Positions 7,214 through 13,741 of a stretch of DNA of 37,363 nt are shown here, piece by piece (position 1 is the stretch's first letter; every line of letters begins with the position of its first letter). Below the pieces are notes generated by a model. The model searched no databases. It was given only the letters and a program-made list of their open reading frames with translations, and was not told the DNA's origin. Made by a program: the position numbers and the translations under genes. The stretch comes from Alkaliphilus sp. NP8 (lineage in GTDB: Bacteria > Bacillota > Clostridia > Peptostreptococcales > Natronincolaceae): the NCBI GenBank assembly GCA_015978205.1, contig JADWMM010000007.1, positions 1 through 37,363 of the forward strand, given 5' to 3'.

Positions 7214-9106
7214 ATGTCTATTACTAATGAAACTGCAAAGCAGCATGCTAATGACAACGCTATAACTTGCTGTAGATTTGAAGCTGGAACAGTGATTGAC
7301 CCTTCTAATTTAGAAGATCCAAATTTAATTCCAGACTTAGAAGATTCAGGATTGCTAGAAATACCAGGAAATTGCTTGAAAATTGGAGAAGTGTTAGGTG
7401 CAAGGTTAATTCAAACCGTTGATGCATTAACTGCATTAACTCCAGAGGTGGTAGAAGGAATTACTTCAATGGAAAAAGAGGAAGAGAAAGTTGAGGAAAA
7501 GACTGAAGATAAAGAAACAAAAGTTGAAGCTGTATCTTCAGTTGAGCCTGTAACACCAGTAAGTAATGTTTCTGGAGGCAGTGTTAAAATTCACATAGGT
7601 GAAGGTAGAGATATTAATTTGGAAATACCTCTATCAATTGGGGGAAGTGTTGGAGCAGCACCAACTACTCAATTAATAGATTCTCAAGTTGACAACAATA
7701 TAGAAGCTAAATCAGAGCCTAAAGCAGAAGGCGAAGAAAAAATTATGAGAAAGCTTGTAAGAAAGCATTTCAAAATAGACAAAGTAGAATTAGCAGAAGA
7801 AACTAAAATAGAAGGTAATACTCTTTATATAAGAAAAGATGCTTGTAAAGATGCTATAAATACTGAAAAATTAGTTGTGGATATGAAATTAGATATTATT
7901 ACTTCTGATAAATACAGTGAATATAGTGAAACAATTATGGATGTTCAACCAATTGCAGCTAAAGAAGAAGGAGAACTTGGTGAAGGTATAACTAGAGTTC
8001 TAGATGGAGTAGTTGTTGTTGTAACTGGTACTGATGAAGATGGAGTTCAAATAGGTGAATTTGGATCTTCAGAAGGAGCAATGGACAGAAATATTATGTG
8101 GGGAAGACCTGGATCTCCTGAAAAAGGTGAAATTTTTATTAAAACAGAAGTAAAAATCAAAGCAGGTAAAGGTATGGAAAGACCAGGACCTATGGCTGCT
8201 CACGATGCTACTGACGTAATAACTCAAGAAATAAGAGAAGCACTTAAAAAAGCTGATGAAAGTTTAGTAGTAGATTCTGAAGAATTTGTTCAAAAACGTA
8301 AGCCTGGTAGAAAGAAAGTAGTTGTTATTAAGGAAATTATGGGTCAAGGAGCTATGCATGATAACTATATTATGCCTACTGAGCCAGTTGGAACTATAGG
8401 AGCTAAAGCTAATGTAGACCTTGGTAATGTTCCAGTAGTTACATCTCCATTACAGGTATTAGATGGTTGTATTCATGCTTTAACTTGTATAGGACCAGCA
8501 TCTAAAGAAACTTCAAGACATTATTGGAGAGAGCCATTAGTACTTGAAGCTATGAATGATGATGAAATAGATTTAGCAGGAGTAATATTCGTTGGATCAC
8601 CTCAAGCTAACTCTGAAAAATTCTATGTATCTAGAATATTAGGTATGACTATAGAAGCAATGGATGTAGATGGTGCAATTATTACAACAGAAGGATTTGG
8701 AAATAACCATGTTGACTTTGCTAGTCATATTAATGAAGTAGGTAAGAGAGGAGTACCAGTAGTAGGTGTAACTTACTCAGCAGTACAAGGACAACTTGTA
8801 GTAGGTAATGAACACATGAATGCTATGATTGACAATAACAAATCTAGTCAAGGTATAGAAAATGAAATCCTTTCAAATAACTGTCATGCTCCAGAAGATG
8901 CAATAAGAGCAGTTGCTATGCTTAAAGCAAAAATAGCAGGTGAAGAAATAAAAGAAGCTGAAAGAAAATGGAATCCAAATGTTAAATTAAACAATATAGA
9001 GTTAATAGAGAAAGAAACTGGTAGAAAAATTGAATTAGAAGAAAACGAGCAATCTCTTCCAAAAAGTAAGAAAAGACAAGAAATATATGAACCAGAGGAT
9101 AAATAA
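7214..9106 (+). CDS. prdA: D-proline reductase proprotein PrdA
   Basis: Proprotein of the pyruvoyl subunits of D-proline reductase, which opens the proline ring to 5-aminovalerate in Stickland fermentation. 630 residues. In the family the chain is cut before a Cys that becomes a pyruvoyl group binding proline; here this is Cys425 (TGT 8486-8488) in ALT-CIGPASKET, leaving an N-terminal chain of 424 and a pyruvoyl chain of 206 residues, which matches the known large and 23-kDa subunits. Residues about 85-130 are an acidic, low-complexity linker; residues about 175-424 and 425-600 are homologous to PrdD and PrdE encoded downstream. ATG start after AAAGGAGG. Partner of PrdB. Confidence 0.95.
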   Translation: MSITNETAKQHANDNAITCCRFEAGTVIDPSNLEDPNLIPDLEDSGLLEIPGNCLKIGEVLGARLIQTVDALTALTPEVVEGITSMEKEEEKVEEKTEDKETKVEAVSSVEPVTPVSNVSGGSVKIHIGEGRDINLEIPLSIGGSVGAAPTTQLIDSQVDNNIEAKSEPKAEGEEKIMRKLVRKHFKIDKVELAEETKIEGNTLYIRKDACKDAINTEKLVVDMKLDIITSDKYSEYSETIMDVQPIAAKEEGELGEGITRVLDGVVVVVTGTDEDGVQIGEFGSSEGAMDRNIMWGRPGSPEKGEIFIKTEVKIKAGKGMERPGPMAAHDATDVITQEIREALKKADESLVVDSEEFVQKRKPGRKKVVVIKEIMGQGAMHDNYIMPTEPVGTIGAKANVDLGNVPVVTSPLQVLDGCIHALTCIGPASKETSRHYWREPLVLEAMNDDEIDLAGVIFVGSPQANSEKFYVSRILGMTIEAMDVDGAIITTEGFGNNHVDFASHINEVGKRGVPVVGVTYSAVQGQLVVGNEHMNAMIDNNKSSQGIENEILSNNCHAPEDAIRAVAMLKAKIAGEEIKEAERKWNPNVKLNNIELIEKETGRKIELEENEQSLPKSKKRQEIYEPEDK

Positions 9107-9134
9107 AAACTAATATAGGTTAGGAGATATCAAA

Positions 9135-9419
9135 ATGGATAAATTAAAATATATCTCTACAGAAAGTTACTATGAAGGAATAATAGTTGAAGTAACAGAT
9201 GCAGCAGTAATATTAGATTTTAAAGGTAGATTAGGTCAATTAAAAGTACCTAAAAGAATGGTCATAAGTGATGATGATTTAAAAGTGGGACAACAAGTTG
9301 GATTTTTAATGACTTTCCCTGAAGTAATAAGCAAAAAAGTGGATGAAGATTATGCTGAAAGCGCAAAAAAGCAATTAGAAGCAAGAAGAAAAGCTGAAGC
9401 AAGAAGAAAAGAAGCTTAA
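9135..9419 (+). CDS. small OB-fold-like protein of the prd operon (CBO2463/CBO2479 type)
   Basis: A 94-residue protein of unknown function that I associate with proline reductase operons, between prdA and prdB. Residues about 10-65 alternate short strands and glycines (GIIVEVTDAAVILDF, then GRLGQLKVP and LKVGQQVGFLM), a pattern like an S1/OB-fold nucleic-acid-binding barrel. The tail (about 75-94) is a highly basic helix with a repeated EARRK unit. That combination suggests RNA or protein binding, by inference only. ATG start after TAGGAG; 28 bases from prdA and 28 from prdB, so co-transcribed. Confidence 0.8.
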   Translation: MDKLKYISTESYYEGIIVEVTDAAVILDFKGRLGQLKVPKRMVISDDDLKVGQQVGFLMTFPEVISKKVDEDYAESAKKQLEARRKAEARRKEA

Positions 9420-9447
9420 AAATAAAAAAAATGAAGGAGGTAAATTT

Positions 9448-10173
9448 ATGAGTTTAACAGTTGTAAAAGGACTACAGTCTGAAATATTTGTTCCTATTAC
9501 ACCTCCAGTTGTATGGACTCCTGTTGAGAAAGAACTAAAAGATATGACAGTTGCATTAGTTACAGCTGCTGGTGTACATTTAAAATCAGATAAAAGATTT
9601 AATTTAGCAGGGGATACTTCATTTAGAGTAGTGCCTGGAGATGTTGATAGCAAAGAATTAATGGTGTCACATGGGGGATATGATAATGGTGATGTTAACA
9701 AGGACATTAATTGTATGTTCCCAATAGATAGAATGAGAGAATTAGCTAAAGAAGGATACATTAAAGAACTTGCACCTGTAAACTTCGGATTTATGGGAGG
9801 CGGTGGAGACGTTGCTGTATTCACTGAAGAAACAGGTCCAGAAATAGCTAAACAATTAAAAGAAGAAGGTGTAGATGCAGTACTCTTAACAGCTGGCTGA
9901 GGTACTTGCCACCGCTCTGCCGTGATTGTGCAGAGAGCGATTGAGGAAGCTGGAATGCCAACAATAATAATTGCAGCTCTTCCTCCAGTAGTAAGACAAA
10001 ATGGTGCTCCAAGAGTTGTTGCTCCATTAGTACCAATGGGAGCAAATGCCGGAGAACCAAATAATCCAGAAATGCAGAAAGCTATAGTTAAAGATTCTTT
10101 AGCTCAATTAATTGAGATTCAAACACCTGGAAGAATAGTTTCACTTCCATATGAGTATATAGCTGAAGTATAA
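9448..10173 (+). CDS. prdB: PrdB, selenocysteine subunit of D-proline reductase
   Basis: Catalytic selenoprotein subunit of D-proline reductase. With TGA at 9898-9900 read as selenocysteine the product has 241 residues and Sec151 in UGTC (UxxC), the redox motif that attacks the substrate bound to the PrdA pyruvoyl group. The same frame continues through 91 further residues to TAA at 10171-10173, and the length fits the known 26-kDa subunit. The N-terminal half has a Gly-rich GFMGGGGD loop (about 112-119), as in the related glycine reductase GrdB. ATG start after AAGGAGG. A hairpin follows the TGA. Needs SelA, SelB, SelD and tRNA-Sec, none of which are in the window. Confidence 0.95.
9915..9935 (+). 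promoter_or_regulatory. SECIS hairpin in prdB
   Basis: CTCTGC (9915-9920) pairs with GCAGAG (9930-9935) around a nine-base loop containing GU; CG/CG pairs can extend it over a two-base bulge. It starts 15 bases after the UGA. The stretch is conspicuously richer in G and C than its surroundings, as expected when RNA structure constrains codon choice. Confidence 0.75.
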
Positions 10174-10180
10174 AACTATA

Positions 10181-10206
10181 TTTGCCCCTAAATTTTTAGG
10201 GGCAAA
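10181..10206 (+). terminator. hairpin between prdB and prdD
   Basis: TTTGCCCCTA (10181-10190) and TAGGGGCAAA (10197-10206) form a perfect 10-bp stem with a six-base loop. No T run follows on the plus strand, so it may be a weak terminator or an mRNA-processing or stability element that sets different amounts of prdCAB and prdDEF. Confidence 0.55.
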
Positions 10207-10270
10207 TAATTAAAAAATTAATTCTCCTATATTATAAGACTTGATTAAAAGTCAAAAGAAGGTGAATAAG

Positions 10271-11032
10271 ATGGTTTTAGATAGAGAGCTGAGAAGACTT
10301 GTAATTAAAAGTTTTCATATTAATAAAGTTGAATTTAACTCACAAAATTCAATAAAAAATGGTTATCTTACAGTTGATAAATCTGTATTAAATCAATTTG
10401 TGGAAGTAGAAGAATTAATAGAAAAAATAGAAATCGATATAATTGAACCGGGACAACATAATAAATTTGTAAATAGCATTATGGATATAATACCTATTTC
10501 AACGAAAGTGCTGGGAGAAATAGGAGAAGGAGTTACACATACTTTAACAGGTGTATACGTAATGCTTACAGGTATAGATTCAGAGGGGAAACAAATGGCT
10601 GAATTTGGATCTTCAGAAGGAATTTTAGAAGAACAAATGGTATTTGGAAAAGCAGGGACACCTTCAAAAGAAGATTATATAATTCATATTGATGTTATTT
10701 TAAAAGGAGGATTACCTTTTGAAAGGAAACTTCCGTTAACTGCACATAAAGTTTGTGATAAATTCATTCAAAACTTGAGAAATATTCTTAAAGAAATAGA
10801 TGGAAGAGAATCTAGTGAGTCCTATGAATATTATGACAAAATAAAACCAGGCAAGAAAAAAGTAGTAATTGTTAAGCAAATAGCAGGTCAAGGTGCTATG
10901 AGTGATAATAATATACTATCTGAAGAGCCTAGTGGACTTGTTGGTGGAAAATCTATTATAGATATGGAGAATATACCAATAATATTATCTCCAAATGAGT
11001 ATAGAGACGGTGCCTTAAGAGCAATGACCTAA
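10271..11032 (+). CDS. prdD: PrdD, homologue of the PrdA N-terminal chain
   Basis: A 253-residue paralogue of PrdA residues about 175-424: shared features are RxLxxKxFxIxKVE near the start, GEIGEGVT, FGSSEG, KPGKKKVVIVKQI and GQGAM. It ends in GALRAMT, aligning with the last residue of PrdA before the pyruvoyl-forming Cys. prdD is a known part of the operon, but its role is unsettled. It lacks the acidic linker and first 170 residues of PrdA. ATG at 10271 is chosen because AAGGTGA lies 6 bases before it; an upstream in-frame TTG (10241) has no such site. Its TAA is followed 20 bases later by the prdE start in another frame. Confidence 0.87.
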   Translation: MVLDRELRRLVIKSFHINKVEFNSQNSIKNGYLTVDKSVLNQFVEVEELIEKIEIDIIEPGQHNKFVNSIMDIIPISTKVLGEIGEGVTHTLTGVYVMLTGIDSEGKQMAEFGSSEGILEEQMVFGKAGTPSKEDYIIHIDVILKGGLPFERKLPLTAHKVCDKFIQNLRNILKEIDGRESSESYEYYDKIKPGKKKVVIVKQIAGQGAMSDNNILSEEPSGLVGGKSIIDMENIPIILSPNEYRDGALRAMT

Positions 11033-11052
11033 AATTTAGGATGGTGATAAAA

Positions 11053-11526
11053 ATGGGCATAGGTCCATCTACTAAAGAAACTACACTGCATCATTTTAGA
11101 GATCCATTATTAGATGTAGTTTCTCAAGATGGTGATGTAGATCTTTTAGGAATAATACTGGTAGGTACACCTCAAGACAATAAAAGTAAGTATTTTGTAG
11201 GTAAAAGATTAGCTCAGTGGACAGAAGCAATGAGAGCAGATGGAGTAATTATATCTGTAGATGGTTGGGGTAATTCTCATGTGGATTATGCAAATACTAT
11301 AGAAGAAATAGGTAAAAGAGGCATACCAGTTGTAGGATTAAGTTTTATAGGAAAACAAGCAAAATTTGTTGTATCAAACAAATATATGGATACTATAGTA
11401 GATTTTAATAAATCTGAAAAAGGAATCGAAACAGAAGTTTTAGGTGAAAACAACGTAGATAAGTTAGATTCTAAGAAAGCATTAGCATTTTTAAAATTAA
11501 AAATGAAGAAAAGAGGGAGTAAATAA
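11053..11526 (+). CDS. prdE: PrdE, homologue of the PrdA pyruvoyl chain without the Cys
   Basis: A 157-residue paralogue of PrdA from residue 425 on: M-GIGPSTKETTLHHFRDPL aligns with CIGPASKETSRHYWREPL. The Cys that becomes pyruvoyl in PrdA is replaced by Gly2. Further shared stretches are LVGTPQ, GWGNSHVDYA and GKRGIPVVG. ATG at 11053 is preferred over the in-frame ATG at 11041, which lies within the purine-rich AGGATGGTGAT likely serving as ribosome binding site. The TAA overlaps the ATG of prdF by one base. PrdD and PrdE together look like a PrdA divided in two; their function is not established. Confidence 0.85.
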   Translation: MGIGPSTKETTLHHFRDPLLDVVSQDGDVDLLGIILVGTPQDNKSKYFVGKRLAQWTEAMRADGVIISVDGWGNSHVDYANTIEEIGKRGIPVVGLSFIGKQAKFVVSNKYMDTIVDFNKSEKGIETEVLGENNVDKLDSKKALAFLKLKMKKRGSK

Positions 11527-12530
11527 TGAGATTTGTAAAAAGCATAAATGCTGTAGATTCTCATACAATGGGTGAGCCTACACGAATTGTAGTTGGTGGA
11601 GTACCTAGTATTCCTGGAAAAACAATGGCAGAAAAAAAAGAGTATTTACAAAATAATCTAGATTATTTAAGAACATCAATTATGTTAGAACCAAGAGGGC
11701 ATAGAGATATGTTTGGGTCTATATTAACTGCTCCAATACATGATGAAGCTGACTTTGGAATAGTATTCATGGATGGTGGCGGATACTTAAATATGTGTGG
11801 TCATGGTTCAATAGGAGCAATGACAATTGCTGTAGAAACTGGTATAGTTGAAATTAAAGAACCATTTACTAATATAACGATGGATACACCAGCTGGAATT
11901 GTAAAAGGTAAGGTTAAAGTAGAAAATGGAAAGTCTAAGGAAGTTTCCATAGTAAACGTTCCAGCATTCCATTATAAAGAAGATGTTCAGATTAATGTAC
12001 CAGAAATTGGAACAATTACACTAGATATTTCTTTTGGTGGAAGTTTTTTTGCAATAGTTCATGCTAAAGAATTAGGTTTAAAGGTAGAACCTAAATATAG
12101 TCAACAATTATTAGATATAGGATTAAAGATAAGAGATATTGTAAACGAAACAGTTGAAATACAACACCCTGAATTAAGTCATATAAATACTGTGGATTTA
12201 GTCGAAATATACGATGAACCTACTCACCCAGAAGCAGACTATAAAAATGTAGTAGTATTTGGTCAAGGTCAAGTAGACAGATCACCTTGTGGAACAGGTA
12301 CTTCTGCTAAATTAGCTACGTTACATTCTAAAGGAAAGCTTAAAGAAGATGAAACTTTTGTTTATGAAAGTATTACGGGAACTCTATTTAAAGGTAAGAT
12401 TGTAGGTACTACAAAAGTAGGTGGATTAGATGCTATAATTCCTGAAATTACCGGCTCTGCTTTTATTACTGGCTTTAATCAATATGTTATAGATGAAGAT
12501 GATCCAGTTAAACATGGATTTGTACTGTAA
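11526..12530 (+). CDS. prdF: proline racemase
   Basis: Interconverts L- and D-proline, giving the D-isomer used by proline reductase. Cytosolic, 334 residues, the normal length. The two catalytic cysteines of the proline/hydroxyproline racemase family are visible: Cys91 in NMCGHGSIG and Cys255 in SPCGTGTSA. Cys at both positions fits a true racemase rather than a dehydratase. An N-terminal DSHTMGEPTRIV matches the family signature. ATG overlaps the prdE stop by one base, with GAGGGAG before it, so translation is probably coupled. Confidence 0.95.
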   Translation: MRFVKSINAVDSHTMGEPTRIVVGGVPSIPGKTMAEKKEYLQNNLDYLRTSIMLEPRGHRDMFGSILTAPIHDEADFGIVFMDGGGYLNMCGHGSIGAMTIAVETGIVEIKEPFTNITMDTPAGIVKGKVKVENGKSKEVSIVNVPAFHYKEDVQINVPEIGTITLDISFGGSFFAIVHAKELGLKVEPKYSQQLLDIGLKIRDIVNETVEIQHPELSHINTVDLVEIYDEPTHPEADYKNVVVFGQGQVDRSPCGTGTSAKLATLHSKGKLKEDETFVYESITGTLFKGKIVGTTKVGGLDAIIPEITGSAFITGFNQYVIDEDDPVKHGFVL

Positions 12531-12669
12531 ATCTATATATACGATTGTGTTTTTTTTAACGAAAATTTCTGCAGTGTATGTTTAATAAGAGTAAGTATTA
12601 TATTTTTGTATTAATTTATAATTTAATGTATTAAAAATTATAAATAAAATATCCATAGGAGGTTTAAAA

Positions 12670-13626
12670 ATGAGCACAGCACTTTTAGGAGTTTTAGGAG
12701 CTTTTGGAGCTTGGTTTGGTGTAATATTTGGTAAAGATTTTATGCATCATAAAGGAGATTTGGAAAATAATTCATTGGGAAAAGTATCGGCGATAGGATT
12801 TATTACTAACTTTTTAGATACATTAGGCATAGGATCTTTTGCTCCAACAACAGCATTACTAAGGGGTTTTAAACAAATTGAAGATAGAGTTATCCCCGGT
12901 ACTTTAAATGTTTCTTGTACATTACCAGTTATAACAGAGGCATTTATATTTATAACAGTTATAAATGTGGATATGATAACATTAGTTGCTATGCTTGCGG
13001 CTGCAACAATAGGAGCTTGGGTAGGTGCTGGATTAGTCTCTAAGCTTCCAGAGAAGAAGGTACAAATTGTAATGGCTATTGCATTACTAGCAACTGCATT
13101 TTTAATGGCAGCAGGACAATTTGGTTGGATGCCAGGAGGTGGAGCTCCATTAACTGAAGCGTTCGAAGGGGTTAAAAATAATCTAGTATATGCAAACATG
13201 GATGTAGATGGACAAATGTTAGGTGTGCCAATTGGTGTAGTTGGAACTAAATTAGTTATAGCTGTAGTAGTTAACTTTGTATTAGGAGCTCTTATGACTG
13301 CTGGTATAGGTTTATATGCACCATGTATGGCACTTGTATATTTATTAGGTATGTCACCAAGAGTTGCTTTCCCAATCATGATGGGATCATGTGCATTCTT
13401 AATGCCAGTTGCTTCAATTAAATTCGTAAAAGAAGGGGCTTATAATAGAAAAGCTGCTATGGGAATAACTATAGGTGGATTAATAGGAGTATTTATTGCA
13501 GCTTATTTAGTAAAATCATTACCACTACAAATTCTAACATATCTAGTAATTGCGGTTGTTCTTTATACAGCAATAACTATGATGATGGCTGCGTTAAAAA
13601 AAGAAAAGACAGAAGTGAAGTCTTAA
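12670..13626 (+). CDS. TSUP-family (TauE/SafE-like) membrane protein
   Basis: A 318-residue integral membrane protein with about eight hydrophobic segments in two halves. The TSUP-type sequence GKVSAIGFITNFLDTLGIGSFAPTTALL (broken here: GFITNF, then DTLGIGSF) and GLYAPCMALVYLLGM in the second half are the paired family motifs. Members move sulfur-containing or organic anions; the substrate here is unknown. It lies 139 bases after prdF on the same strand and before the terminator at 13667, so it may be part of the prd transcript and could carry a substrate or product of proline fermentation. That is inferred from position only. ATG start after AGGAGG. No clear promoter was seen in the gap. Confidence 0.85.
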   Translation: MSTALLGVLGAFGAWFGVIFGKDFMHHKGDLENNSLGKVSAIGFITNFLDTLGIGSFAPTTALLRGFKQIEDRVIPGTLNVSCTLPVITEAFIFITVINVDMITLVAMLAAATIGAWVGAGLVSKLPEKKVQIVMAIALLATAFLMAAGQFGWMPGGGAPLTEAFEGVKNNLVYANMDVDGQMLGVPIGVVGTKLVIAVVVNFVLGALMTAGIGLYAPCMALVYLLGMSPRVAFPIMMGSCAFLMPVASIKFVKEGAYNRKAAMGITIGGLIGVFIAAYLVKSLPLQILTYLVIAVVLYTAITMMMAALKKEKTEVKS

Positions 13627-13666
13627 CTATCTAAACATATATTATAACTACAGTATAGAATATAAA

Positions 13667-13707
13667 AACAACAAACCTACAAGCTTTTTACTTGTAGGTT
13701 TGTTGTT
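13667..13707. terminator. bidirectional terminator between convergent genes
   Basis: A perfect 17-bp inverted repeat (13667-13683 and 13691-13707) with a seven-base loop between the ends of the TSUP gene and the minus-strand EF-G-like gene. The minus-strand side runs into a T-rich stretch; the plus side has T's within the stem end. Confidence 0.85.
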
Positions 13708-13741
13708 GATTTGAGAACTTTTAAGTTATATAAATACTTTT

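Noticed and set aside
9895..9945. PrdB broken into two genes by a nonsense codon
   Set aside because: The codon is TGA, the frame continues uninterrupted with matching protein sequence, a SECIS-like hairpin follows, and PrdB is a known selenoprotein.
11030..11053. prdD and prdE as one gene damaged by a frameshift
   Set aside because: prdD ends in TAA and prdE has its own ribosome binding site and ATG in another frame, at the exact domain border. Separate prdD and prdE genes are also known in other proline-reducing Clostridia.
12545..12560. Terminator after prdF
   Set aside because: There is a run of eight T but no stem before it, so it does not look like an intrinsic terminator.
12747..13379. 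Open frame of 210 codons on the minus strand
   Set aside because: It lies wholly opposite the TSUP gene, has no ribosome binding site and a composition expected from the complement of a membrane protein gene.
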